Assembly (NCBI GenBank): GCA_900318665.1
Contig: ONLQ01000002.1
Coordinates: 1 to 64,000 of the forward strand
Length of the DNA stretch: 64,000 bases
Origin: an uncultured Bacteroidales bacterium
GTDB taxonomy: Bacteria > Bacteroidota > Bacteroidia > Bacteroidales > P3
Direction of reading: 5' to 3'
The translations under genes and the position numbers were made by a program. Positions within the stretch are counted from its first letter, which is position 1. The number at the start of each line of letters is the position of its first letter. The notes under the pieces are model-generated. The model saw only the letters and a list, made by a program, of their open reading frames with translations. It did not search any database and was not told the origin of the DNA. Below are positions 53,885-61,957 of the stretch, piece by piece.

Positions 53885-55048
53885 ATGACGGAATATAGGC
53901 ATATTTCAGTCGCAGTCCCAATGCTTGATGAGTTGGAGAACATACCTCGGCTGCTTCAAACGCTATGCAATCAGACATTTAAGAACTTTTCTCTCTATGT
54001 ATGCGTCAATCAGCCCGACGATTGGGCTTTTTGCGCCGAGGGGGACTGGCGCCGCTCCGCCTTCGATAACAATCAGCAGTCGTTGCGTCTCCTTGAGGAT
54101 TATAAAGATTTGGACATTAGACGTATAGACCGTTCGTCGCCTAGCTTGGGCTGGAAGGGCAAACATAGTGGTGTTGGGTGGGCGCGCAAGGTGTTGTTCG
54201 AGCAGATTATATGCGATAGTGATGACACGGAACTCATTGTAAGTCTTGACGCAGATACCATATTATCAGAAAATTATCTTAAAGAAGTGTTAAAGGCGTT
54301 CAACGCTAATCCTTCCGTATATGCGATTTCGTCGCCGTATTATCACCACCTTTCGGGTAGCGACAACCTCGACCGCCTACTGTTGCGGTACGAGTGCTAT
54401 ATGCGTCACTATCTCATCAATTTGCTAAAAATCAACAATCCGTATGCTTTCACGGCTTTAGGCTCGGCTATGGCTTTCCCGTTGTGGGCTTATAAGCGTG
54501 TGGGCGGTATTACGCCCTTGCAGGCTGGCGAGGATTTCTACCTTATGCAGAAATTCGCAAAGACTGGACGGATTTTGCTCGATGGTGTGCCGTGCGTTTA
54601 CCCTCAAGGACGTATATCCCAACGTGTTCCGTTTGGGACAGGTCCTGCCCTTGCTCTTTCGATGCAAGAAATGGACAAGCGCTATCCGTTGTGGGATGCC
54701 TCCACATTTGTGCCGGTAGATGCAACGTTTGCATTATTTCCAGAACTATTCGAGCGCGATGTAGAGACGCCTATGACATCGTTTTTGCAACAGCAGTTGA
54801 AAACCGATGACCTATGGGGACCGCTACGACGCAATTTCAAGCAGCAAGACCTCTTTGTGCGTGCTTGTCAGCAGAAGGTTGACGGCTTGCGCATACAGCA
54901 GTTTCTTAAAAGTCAAGGTTATCCATCAGTGAATGTGGGAGTTGATTTCTCAAAAGACAGTATAAATGACCTTTGTGACTATCGTGAAAAACTCTATCGC
55001 GAGGAGATGTCGCTGCGTGCGAAGCAGCATTTAGTTGGCTGTGGCTAA
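53885..55048 (+). CDS. Family 2 glycosyltransferase
   Basis: This 387-residue GT-A protein has the nucleotide-sugar start region (ISVAVPMLDELENIPRLLQTL), the metal-binding SLDADTIL and a later GEDFYLMQKFAK acceptor/base region. No membrane helices are obvious, so it probably acts at the cytoplasmic face of the membrane. The nearby gtrA suggests a lipid-linked sugar pathway, but no other sugar genes are present. The donor and acceptor are unknown. Confidence 0.85.
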   Translation: MTEYRHISVAVPMLDELENIPRLLQTLCNQTFKNFSLYVCVNQPDDWAFCAEGDWRRSAFDNNQQSLRLLEDYKDLDIRRIDRSSPSLGWKGKHSGVGWARKVLFEQIICDSDDTELIVSLDADTILSENYLKEVLKAFNANPSVYAISSPYYHHLSGSDNLDRLLLRYECYMRHYLINLLKINNPYAFTALGSAMAFPLWAYKRVGGITPLQAGEDFYLMQKFAKTGRILLDGVPCVYPQGRISQRVPFGTGPALALSMQEMDKRYPLWDASTFVPVDATFALFPELFERDVETPMTSFLQQQLKTDDLWGPLRRNFKQQDLFVRACQQKVDGLRIQQFLKSQGYPSVNVGVDFSKDSINDLCDYREKLYREEMSLRAKQHLVGCG

Positions 55049-55078
55049 TTGGGTATGGAAAAAATTGATTAAAATATG

Positions 55079-55086
55079 TACATTTG
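55079..55086 (+). promoter_or_regulatory. -7 promoter box for phosphate butyryltransferase
   Basis: TACATTTG fits TAnnTTTG and lies 47 bp before the ATG at 55133. Confidence 0.6.
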
Positions 55087-55132
55087 CATTTCTCATTTAT
55101 TTCACAAATCAACTTAAATAACATACAACAAT

Positions 55133-56041
55133 ATGATTACCAAATTAGACGACATCCTTGAACTCGCCAAGTCCAAGGGCAAGAAAAGACTTGTGGCAGC
55201 CTATGCCAACGACGCTCACACCATCGAGGCCGTAAGCAATGCTATTGACAATGGTCTTGTTGACGCAATTCTGGTTGGCGACATCGAGACTATGAAGAAA
55301 GTCTGCGCCGAGCTGGGCATCAATCCCGACAAATTCGAGATGGTGCAAGAGGCCAACGACACCAAAGCCGGCACCAAGGCTGTGGAACTCATCAACGAGG
55401 GCAAGGGTGATATCCTTATGAAGGGTCTGCTCAGCACCGACAAGATTTTGCGTGCTGTCCTTAACAAGGAAAAAGGCATCATGCCTGGCAAGAAGAACGA
55501 TATGTTGACTCATATCGCTGTTATGCAGGTTCCTGCCTACCACAAACTGCTTATCTGCTCCGACGTGGCCGTCATACCTCTGCCCGACTTCAAGCAGAAA
55601 CAAGGCATCATGAACTATCTCATCAGCACCGCTAAAAGCCTTGAGAACAAGCAACCTAAGATTGCCGTGTTGGCAGCTACCGAGCAGGTCTCCGTTGGCA
55701 TGCAGGCTTGTGTCGATGCAGCCCTGATGAGCAAGATGAGCGACCGCGGTCAGATAGGCGGCGCCATCGTCGATGGCCCTATGGCTCTTGATGTCGCTAT
55801 TGATGCCGAAAGCGCTAAGACCAAGAAAGTTGGTGGCGATGTGGCTGGTGATGCCGACTGCTTGTTGTTCCCCAATATCGAGAGTGGCAACATCTTCTAC
55901 AAGGCTTGCACCAAGTTCGCAAAAGCCGAATTGGCTTGCATGATTGTGGGTGCTAAGACCCCGGTTGTCATCACCTCTCGTGGCGACAGCGCCAAGTCGA
56001 AACTCTACAGCATCGCTCTTGCTGCTCTGAATACTAAATAA
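55133..56041 (+). CDS. ptb: Phosphate butyryltransferase (phosphate acyltransferase family)
   Basis: This enzyme reversibly converts butyryl-CoA or a related branched acyl-CoA plus phosphate to acyl phosphate and CoA. It has 302 residues, normal for Ptb and shorter than Pta. Family landmarks are ILVGDIETM, GDILMKGLLSTDKILRAVL, ICSDVAVIPLPDF, EQVSVGMQACVDAALM and the C-terminal VVITSRGDSAKSKLYSIALA. The partner butyrate kinase gene often follows, but here a strong terminator and a PAS gene follow instead. The true acyl chain cannot be read from sequence. Confidence 0.9.
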   Translation: MITKLDDILELAKSKGKKRLVAAYANDAHTIEAVSNAIDNGLVDAILVGDIETMKKVCAELGINPDKFEMVQEANDTKAGTKAVELINEGKGDILMKGLLSTDKILRAVLNKEKGIMPGKKNDMLTHIAVMQVPAYHKLLICSDVAVIPLPDFKQKQGIMNYLISTAKSLENKQPKIAVLAATEQVSVGMQACVDAALMSKMSDRGQIGGAIVDGPMALDVAIDAESAKTKKVGGDVAGDADCLLFPNIESGNIFYKACTKFAKAELACMIVGAKTPVVITSRGDSAKSKLYSIALAALNTK

Positions 56042-56064
56042 TGTAGTTTTCACGGATAGAAAAC

Positions 56065-56114
56065 AAAAAGCGGTAGGCCAGTTCCAAGAAAAAAGGAAGA
56101 CCTACCGCTTTTTT
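56065..56114 (+). terminator. Strong terminator after ptb
   Basis: A 13-bp stem (56065-56077 with 56101-56113) encloses a further TTCC/GGAA pair and ends in a T run. It clearly ends the ptb transcript. Confidence 0.9.
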
Positions 56115-56179
56115 GGTAAACAGAGACCCGTAATCAGATTTCTGATCACTGGTCACAAAAACACCGAAAATCACAAATT

Positions 56180-56527
56180 ATGGAAAATCGTTTCAAAGAA
56201 CTGCCATTCGCCATCACTATTTGCGACCGCGAGGGTAATGTGTTGGATATGAATGACCGCTCTGCGGCCACCTTCGCCAAGTCTGGCGGACTCGACCTCA
56301 TTGGCGGCAATCTGCTCAACTGCCATCCTGAACCAGCAAAGAGCAAACTAATTGACTTGCTCAACAATCCGCGTGTCAATGCCTACACCATAGAGAAAAA
56401 CGGTGTAAAGAAACTCATCTATCAGACCCCGTGGTACGACAATGGCGAGTTTGGCGGCCTGATGGAGATTTCAATGGAAATTCCATTCGACATGCCCCAC
56501 TACGTCCGCAAGCCCAAAACGGAATAG
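56180..56527 (+). CDS. Free-standing PAS-domain protein
   Basis: This 115-residue protein is a single PAS domain with no output domain (FKELPFAITICDREGNVLDMN, GGNLLNCHPEPAKSKLIDLL, FGGLMEISMEIPFDMP). The CHPEPAKS stretch resembles the CHPP-type loop of PAS domains in DUF438-like proteins; whether it binds heme or another cofactor cannot be told. It is separated from ptb by a terminator. It presumably acts by binding another protein. Confidence 0.8.
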   Translation: MENRFKELPFAITICDREGNVLDMNDRSAATFAKSGGLDLIGGNLLNCHPEPAKSKLIDLLNNPRVNAYTIEKNGVKKLIYQTPWYDNGEFGGLMEISMEIPFDMPHYVRKPKTE

Positions 56528-56561
56528 GCCACTGTTTTTTACATTTTGAATTGAGAAAAAG

Positions 56562-56569
56562 TATTTTTG
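56562..56569 (+). promoter_or_regulatory. -7 promoter box for the TonB-receptor-like gene
   Basis: TATTTTTG fits TAnnTTTG and lies 73 bp before the ATG at 56643. Confidence 0.6.
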
Positions 56570-56642
56570 CCAATAAAAAGAGACTTTGTATTTCGCAACG
56601 ATTTTAACCCTTACGATAGTGTTTTCAAATAACAAATTAAAG

Positions 56643-59204
56643 ATGGGTCGTAGATTTTTTGTGCTAATAGTGGCACTGATGATGATTGGCTCGGCGGTTG
56701 TGGCGCAGGGCAATGCAAAAGGTAATATAAAAGGTCGGGTTTTAGATGCTAAGAGCGGCGAGGCAATTGAGTTTGCTTCTGTGGCACTGCTTAAGGTCGC
56801 CGATTCGTCAATGGTAACGGGCGATGTTACGGCAACTAATGGGTCGTTCAATATCGTTGCCCACTACGGCACTTATATCGTTAGGGTCTCTTTTATGGGC
56901 TATAATACATATTATCATGCCAATAGCGTAACAATTTCGGCCAAAAATCCGACAGCGTCTCTTGGCAAGATTGAACTGAAACCCGCTGCCACAATGATGG
57001 ATGAGGTTACTATCACTGCCGAACGTTCCATGGTTGAATACCAGTTGGATAAGCGTGTCATCAATGTGGATAAGAATATTGTTACAGGTGGCGGCACGGC
57101 TACGGATGTGCTTGAGAATGTTCCTTCTGTGGCAATAGATAATGATGGCAATGTGACCTTGCGTGGCAGCACCAATGTCAAAGTCCTTATCAATGGCCGT
57201 CCTTACGAACTGCTGGGCAGCGACCTGGATGTCCTTCTGGAGCAGATACCGGCCTCGACGGTTGAGAACGTGGAGGTTATCACCAATCCTTCGGCTAAGT
57301 ACGACCCTGAGGGTATGAGTGGTATCATCAATCTGAAACTGAAAGAGAAAACTGCTGGTTCGTTGGGATTGAACGGTGTTGCCAATCTCAATATCGGTGC
57401 GCCGCTCCCATTTGCTGTGCCCGACGGACTGCCTCGCCTCATCCCCACGGGTATGGGAAGCATAAATCTGAACTATACCACCGAGCGCTACAATCTCTTT
57501 TTCAATCTTGACGGTGGCACGCGTGCCCGTGCCGGACGCTCGACGAGCGACATAGAGCGTCGCATAAATGGTGTGGCGTATGAGCGTGAGCATCTGACGC
57601 AACTGAATATGAATCGCCACTATATGCTGAGCGGCAAGGTGGGTGGAGAATACTTCTTCAACAAGCAGACCTCTTTGCTGCTATCTTATCAGTTGCGCTA
57701 TGGCAACCATAATCATATCAGCAATATAGAGGCCGAAGACCGCTTCAATGCCAACGACAGTCTCTCCTACGACCAGACCGACACCAATTCGCACTACAAT
57801 ACCAACCACACTTTCAACCTCAGTTTTGTCAAGAAATTCGACCTTCCGGAACAACAATTGACCATCGACGCCACCTACAGCCTGCGCAACGGCGGCGGCG
57901 AGGGACGACAGGAACAATCTTATAACGACGTTCTATTCCCTGCAGCACAGTGGGATAACTACTATCTGCGCGATGCCGAGTCGGAGAACAAGAACCACCG
58001 TGCCAATTTCCAAGTGAACTATGTGCATCCCTTTGGCGAGAATATGCGTTTGGAGACTGGTTATGAGGGCCGCATTGCGGCATCAGACCAGAATCAGGAG
58101 TATTATCTGACCACCTACGACGCACTTCACAACCTGCAAAGTCATCTGCTTGACAACCAGTCATCGACACACTATATCTACAACCAGCAGATCCATGCCG
58201 TCTATGCCACCCTCGGTGCCAAACTATTCAACCACCTGTCGGCACAGGCGGGACTGCGTGGCGAATATAGCGAGGTGGACGGCTACGACGAAAACCACCC
58301 CGTGGCCGAGAAAGTGAAGAAAGACTACTGGCAACTCTATCCCACACTTCATCTCTCCTACGAAATCAATAAAGACCAAAGCCTGCAGGTGAGTTACAGC
58401 CGCCGAGTGCGTCGTCCGCGTATGTGGGATTTGAACCCCTATCTCAATATTCGCGAAGGACAGGAACTCAGTTTTGGCAATCCGGGCCTCGACCCCGAGT
58501 TCACCAATGCCTACGAACTATCCTATAATATTGGTTTCAACAAGGTTAATATCTTCACGTCGGCCTATTGCCGCCAGACCAACAACCGCATGACTCGCTA
58601 CGGTTTTGTGTGGGATTCGGTTTCGGCCGCCTACTATTCCCCGTGGATGACCTACAACGACGAATATGACGGCTATTGGGCAGCCACATGGCAGAATTTG
58701 AACAAAGAGATGAACTATGGTTTGGAGTTCATAGTTGATTATCAGTTGTTTCAATGGTGGAAAGTGAATGCCAGCGTCAACCTTTTCCAGAGTTATATCG
58801 AAGGTACGGCTCTCCTCGGCGGTGCCGACAAAAGTGCTTTCCGTGCATCGGGCAAGTTCAGCAGTTTCATGACACTGCCCAAAGGATGGACGGTGCAGTT
58901 GAGCGGTCAGTATCGTGCGCCATTCATGGACCTGCAGACCGATATGCTGGCATCCTATTGGGCCGACCTTGCTGTCAAGAAAGACGTGCTGCAAAAGCGT
59001 GGCACCATCAATCTGCGTATTGGCGACGTGTTCCACACTGGCGGCTTCGGCCACACCACCGACACCGAGCAACTATATCGCAAATTCCGTATGCGTCGCA
59101 TATCGCCCACCATCACACTCGGTTTTTCCTATAAGATTAACAACGGTCTGCGCCAGAAACAGAAACCAGAGGCGAATGACGATGACGAAGGCGGTGACGA
59201 ATAA
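56643..59204 (+). CDS. TonB-dependent-receptor-like outer-membrane beta-barrel protein
   Basis: This 853-residue protein starts at 56643, with a signal peptide (FFVLIVALMMIGSAVVAQ). The upstream in-frame start at 56586 would precede the signal by 19 residues. A CarboxypepD-like regulatory domain (KGRVLDAKSGEAIEFASV) is followed by a plug domain (VDKNIVTGGGTATDVLENVPS, INGRPYELLGSDLD, YDPEGMSGIINL) and a large barrel of the outer-membrane-barrel-3 group. No SusD partner is present, so it is a siderophore, metal or peptide receptor rather than a SusC. The chain ends in an acidic tail (ANDDDEGGDE) instead of the usual aromatic residue. Confidence 0.9.
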   Translation: MGRRFFVLIVALMMIGSAVVAQGNAKGNIKGRVLDAKSGEAIEFASVALLKVADSSMVTGDVTATNGSFNIVAHYGTYIVRVSFMGYNTYYHANSVTISAKNPTASLGKIELKPAATMMDEVTITAERSMVEYQLDKRVINVDKNIVTGGGTATDVLENVPSVAIDNDGNVTLRGSTNVKVLINGRPYELLGSDLDVLLEQIPASTVENVEVITNPSAKYDPEGMSGIINLKLKEKTAGSLGLNGVANLNIGAPLPFAVPDGLPRLIPTGMGSINLNYTTERYNLFFNLDGGTRARAGRSTSDIERRINGVAYEREHLTQLNMNRHYMLSGKVGGEYFFNKQTSLLLSYQLRYGNHNHISNIEAEDRFNANDSLSYDQTDTNSHYNTNHTFNLSFVKKFDLPEQQLTIDATYSLRNGGGEGRQEQSYNDVLFPAAQWDNYYLRDAESENKNHRANFQVNYVHPFGENMRLETGYEGRIAASDQNQEYYLTTYDALHNLQSHLLDNQSSTHYIYNQQIHAVYATLGAKLFNHLSAQAGLRGEYSEVDGYDENHPVAEKVKKDYWQLYPTLHLSYEINKDQSLQVSYSRRVRRPRMWDLNPYLNIREGQELSFGNPGLDPEFTNAYELSYNIGFNKVNIFTSAYCRQTNNRMTRYGFVWDSVSAAYYSPWMTYNDEYDGYWAATWQNLNKEMNYGLEFIVDYQLFQWWKVNASVNLFQSYIEGTALLGGADKSAFRASGKFSSFMTLPKGWTVQLSGQYRAPFMDLQTDMLASYWADLAVKKDVLQKRGTINLRIGDVFHTGGFGHTTDTEQLYRKFRMRRISPTITLGFSYKINNGLRQKQKPEANDDDEGGDE

Positions 59205-59210
59205 AAGGCT

Positions 59211-59654
59211 ATGCCACAGTACGATATAAAAATACGAGAGGCTGACGGAAAGCAGGAGGTGCTGGACATAGTGCGTCAGCGCTGGGTGGCACTCACGCCA
59301 GAGGAATGGGTGCGTCAAAACCTGATACATTATCTGCACACCACGCAGGGCTATCCCATAGAACTCATGCAGGTGGAGGCCGCCATAACCCTCAATGGGC
59401 TCACAAAGCGGTGTGACATAGTTGTTTACGATGCTGCGGTACATCCAATAATGATTGTAGAAACCAAGAAGGCGGAAGTGCCAATAAACCAGAAAGTTGT
59501 TGACCAAGCCTGCCGCTACAACCTTGTGCTGAAGGTCCCCTATCTGTTGCTAAGTAACGGCAAGCAAACACTATGCCTACAAGTAAGCAACCAAGAACCC
59601 CATCTAAAGCAAATGCCAAAAATCCCAACCTGGCAAGAACTATGCCAAGGGTAA
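59211..59654 (+). CDS. HsdR N-terminal-domain-like small protein
   Basis: This 147-residue protein matches the stand-alone type I restriction enzyme R protein N-terminal domain family seen in many Bacteroidetes (RQRWVALTPEEWVRQNLIHYL, KRCDIVVYDAAVHPIMIVETKKAEV). The D...E-x-K residues (CDIVVY and IVETKK) fit a PD-(D/E)xK nuclease core. There is no helicase, methylase or specificity gene nearby, so it is not a restriction system by itself. It is 6 bp downstream of the barrel gene and probably cotranscribed. Confidence 0.85.
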   Translation: MPQYDIKIREADGKQEVLDIVRQRWVALTPEEWVRQNLIHYLHTTQGYPIELMQVEAAITLNGLTKRCDIVVYDAAVHPIMIVETKKAEVPINQKVVDQACRYNLVLKVPYLLLSNGKQTLCLQVSNQEPHLKQMPKIPTWQELCQG

Positions 59655-59686
59655 TTGGGAACACATTTACTATTTGCTTATTTATA

Positions 59687-59724
59687 CCATGAAAGGAGAG
59701 TGCTGTAATGTATTCTCCTTTCAT
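59687..59724. terminator. Hairpin after the HsdR-N-like gene
   Basis: A perfect 12-bp stem (59687-59698 with 59713-59724) has a 14-nt loop but no clear U tract (CTTCTAGATATTTTT follows at a distance). It separates the preceding operon from the RNA candidate. The gap 59655-60072 contains this hairpin and that RNA. Confidence 0.55.
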
Positions 59725-59770
59725 GCTTCTAGATATTTTTGCTGCATAACATCAGTTTGAAAAAAAAATG

Positions 59771-59778
59771 TATATTTG
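59771..59778 (+). promoter_or_regulatory. -7 promoter box for the small RNA candidate
   Basis: TATATTTG fits TAnnTTTG. Transcription would start near 59785, at the foot of the first predicted hairpin. Confidence 0.65.
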
Positions 59779-59784
59779 CATTCA

Positions 59785-60026
59785 GTTTTGACGCGAGAAA
59801 GTCGAACAATACAAAAAGCATTTGTATAAGTCCAAGTTTTGAAATCGCCAAATTTTAATCGGAGGACATTGATACTGATGCCTTTCTATTTTGCCTTTAT
59901 GTGTAGTCTAAAGACTTCTGCATATCGGGGGCATAGGATAAGGTTTAAATCAGTTTTATTCCGAGAGGGCGTTTGGCGATGCCTAAAACTTGTAGAACTG
60001 AGCAACGCGAGTTCTATGCTTTTTTT
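59785..60026 (+). ncRNA. Candidate structured small RNA with its own promoter and terminator
   Basis: About 240 nt. Hairpin 1 is 59787-59792 with 59801-59806. Hairpin 2 is ATACAAA (59809-59815) with TTTGTAT (59821-59827). The main domain is closed by CAAGTTTT (59833-59840) with AAAACTTG (59985-59992) and, after a small internal loop, ATCGCCAAA (59844-59852) with TTTGGCGAT (59972-59980). Inside it TCGGA (59859) pairs with TCCGA (59960), ACTGA (59874) with TCAGT (59950), TGCCT (59879) with GGGCA (59929), and AGTC (59905) with GACT (59913). A terminator hairpin follows at once. The rod with side bubbles is broadly 6S-RNA-like, but I cannot assign it; it could also be a leader of the next gene. 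The short open frame through it (59839-60042) is judged non-coding. Confidence 0.6.
59993..60026 (+). terminator. Terminator of the small RNA candidate
   Basis: TAGAACT (59993-59999) pairs with AGTTCTA (60010-60016) around a 10-nt loop; TGC then leads into seven T residues (60020-60026). It abuts the closing stem of the RNA and precedes the next gene's ATG by 46 bp. Confidence 0.8.
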
Positions 60027-60072
60027 AATGTCCGCAAACTGAGAACTCATAGCGGCATTATAAAAATGAAAA

Positions 60073-61428
60073 ATGGCATTTGTGAAAGGAATCACCCTAT
60101 GTATTACACTTCCCCTGTTTGCATTTTGCTGGGGATGTAGAGGTCCTAAAACGAACAACGACATCATTATTAATGGAAGTAATTCCACCGTAGATGCTTA
60201 TGTTGTTGAAGAGTCAACCGTATCTAAGCATCGGAATACAGGACCTTCGTGTTATGATGAGTCAAGCGCCACAGAAGTATCAACAACAAATACTCATCAA
60301 TTGGCAGAGTCAAACATGGGTAAGAAGTCTCATATTCGTATTTATGTTGAAAACTCTGGAAGTATGTATGGATATGTTGGTGCTGGTGATGGTAGTGATT
60401 TTAGAAAAACCGTATTCAATTATCTGACTGATATTAAAATATCCGATTTGTTTGACTCTTTGTCCCTTTATTTTGTGAACAGTATGGTGATTCCTAAAGG
60501 GTCTTCCGTTGATGATTTTGTAAACAAATTAAAACCTACCGTATTCAAAGTTGCTGGTGGTAATGTCGGTGCAACGGACATTGTTGAGATTATTAAAAAA
60601 GTGTATCCTAAAGATGGACAAATATCAGTACTAATATCAGATTGTATAATTTCTCCTGGCAAAGGACATAATGCATCCGAATATTTAGTAAATCAACAAA
60701 CAGGAATCAAAGGTTTTCTTGCGCTAAATAAGTATTTACCAAATACAGGTGTAGTAATCTACAGCATGCTTGGGAGTTTCAACGGATACTATTATGACAC
60801 TGTTGACAACAAAAAAAGGTACACGGGCACTCGTCCCTATTACATTTGGGTAATGGGAGATATTCAACACCTAAAGAAGATGAGAGATGTCACGGAACCT
60901 AAGATGAAAACAAAACCTGCTCAAATGTGTGTAATTACCATGGGCGATCCCAAATTAAAGTATAATATAGTACCTGCTGGGGGAAATTACCAAATTTCAC
61001 TTACGGATAAATTCACAGTAGAGAGATTGAAAAAAATGAGAACAGCACAAGGAGAGCGCGCTATTATAAAACTAAATGCGGACTTCTCAAAAATGTTGCA
61101 AGACGAATCCTTTTTAACAGATGTTTCAAACTATGAGGTAAGCGATAAAAGGTTTCGAGTTGATAATGTTATAAAAGGAAATGATAACAAGTTTACAATT
61201 ACCATTTCCACAAATCAAGTAATAGGGAGAGGTACAACCATCTATGTACGTTTGATGAACAAACTGCCCCAGTGGGTCAATAAATGTTCTGATAAAGATG
61301 GCGGATTCCCTGATCCCAGTGCAAAATTGCAAACCACCTATGGATTGTCATACTTGATTGGAGGTGTGTATGATGCCTACACTTTCAATGGAGATAATCT
61401 TGCAGATATGAAAATAACAATCAAATAA
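60073..61428 (+). CDS. vWA-like domain secreted or lipid-anchored protein
   Basis: This 451-residue protein has a signal sequence (ITLCITLPLFAFCWGC) that ends in a possible, atypical lipobox. A polar linker of about 55 residues follows, then a von Willebrand A-like domain (about 85-290). The MIDAS-like motif reads IYVENSGSMYGYV, with Glu in place of the first Asp of DxSxS. Further vWA-like strands are ISVLISDCIISPG and GVVIYSMLGSF. A beta-rich C-terminal region follows. It is the first gene of the tubulin-like cassette, with a 9-bp gap to the next gene. Its DNA is visibly more A+T-rich than the genes before 59.7 kb. The role is unknown. Confidence 0.7.
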   Translation: MAFVKGITLCITLPLFAFCWGCRGPKTNNDIIINGSNSTVDAYVVEESTVSKHRNTGPSCYDESSATEVSTTNTHQLAESNMGKKSHIRIYVENSGSMYGYVGAGDGSDFRKTVFNYLTDIKISDLFDSLSLYFVNSMVIPKGSSVDDFVNKLKPTVFKVAGGNVGATDIVEIIKKVYPKDGQISVLISDCIISPGKGHNASEYLVNQQTGIKGFLALNKYLPNTGVVIYSMLGSFNGYYYDTVDNKKRYTGTRPYYIWVMGDIQHLKKMRDVTEPKMKTKPAQMCVITMGDPKLKYNIVPAGGNYQISLTDKFTVERLKKMRTAQGERAIIKLNADFSKMLQDESFLTDVSNYEVSDKRFRVDNVIKGNDNKFTITISTNQVIGRGTTIYVRLMNKLPQWVNKCSDKDGGFPDPSAKLQTTYGLSYLIGGVYDAYTFNGDNLADMKITIK

Positions 61429-61437
61429 CGTAATATT

Positions 61438-61728
61438 ATGGGAAATTTCTTTGGAAACATTTATTACCTGTTTGTTGGCTTATTTGGTCAACATCTGAGC
61501 GATTACCTATGGGGCTATGACTGCACGACGCAAAGTTTTACTGCCTCTGTGGTATATGCATCCATCGGATTCATGATGACGGCACTTACCGCCGTTTTAT
61601 GTGTTGTATATTATTTTGTCATCAACCATCCCCGCCTAAATAAGTGGTGGCATTGGATAATTGCTGCTGGAATAGTGTTTGGACTCAACCTATTGATTGG
61701 GGGAATTTGGGTTGTTAATAATTTGTAG
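61438..61728 (+). CDS. Small membrane protein (2 TM), probably truncated by an in-frame TAG
   Basis: The 96 residues hold two membrane helices (TASVVYASIGFMMTALTAVL, then WWHWIIAAGIVFGLNLLIGG). The frame meets TAG at 61726-61728 but is then open for another 70 codons to TAA at 61941, and that stretch encodes a third helix with a basic tail. The full-length form would have about 166 residues. It lies between the vWA-like and tubulin-like genes and is presumably the membrane partner of that set. No family was recognised. Confidence 0.65.
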   Translation: MGNFFGNIYYLFVGLFGQHLSDYLWGYDCTTQSFTASVVYASIGFMMTALTAVLCVVYYFVINHPRLNKWWHWIIAAGIVFGLNLLIGGIWVVNNL

Positions 61729-61941
61729 TCTGGGCTTATTCCAGATTGCTTACTATACACTCAACAACCAGATGGTTCCCAAACACAGAATATCTTTGAA
61801 TCAGATTGTTGGATGTTCGGATTAGTTAACGGTATTGTTTCCTTCATCTGGTTCTTTCTGCTTTCCATCATTATCAAACGGTGGAGTCGTAATTGTCGCC
61901 ATACCCCATGGAGAAGTATATTCCCTAAAAGAAACAAATAA
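61729..61941 (+). pseudogene. Downstream in-frame remainder of the interrupted membrane protein
   Basis: Directly after TAG 61726-61728, the same frame continues for 70 codons. It encodes a soluble stretch (PDGSQTQNIFESDCW), a hydrophobic helix (FGLVNGIVSFIWFFLLSIII) and a strongly basic end (KRWSRNCRHTPWRSIFPKR), as in a membrane protein obeying the positive-inside rule. The only ATG (61813) is just before the helix. It could be the 3' half of a gene broken by a nonsense mutation, a readthrough extension, or a separately translated peptide. TAG is a normal stop elsewhere in the window (mnmG, dozens of bases from rsmA). Confidence 0.55.
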
Positions 61942-61957
61942 AAACAACATAAAAAAT

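Noticed and set aside
59211..59654. Type I restriction-modification system
   Set aside because: Only an HsdR N-terminal-like domain is present; no helicase, HsdM or HsdS is nearby. This small stand-alone family is common in Bacteroidota.
59839..60042. 67-codon frame with a TTG start through the small RNA candidate
   Set aside because: It runs through both arms of the closing stem and the terminator, and its sequence looks random.
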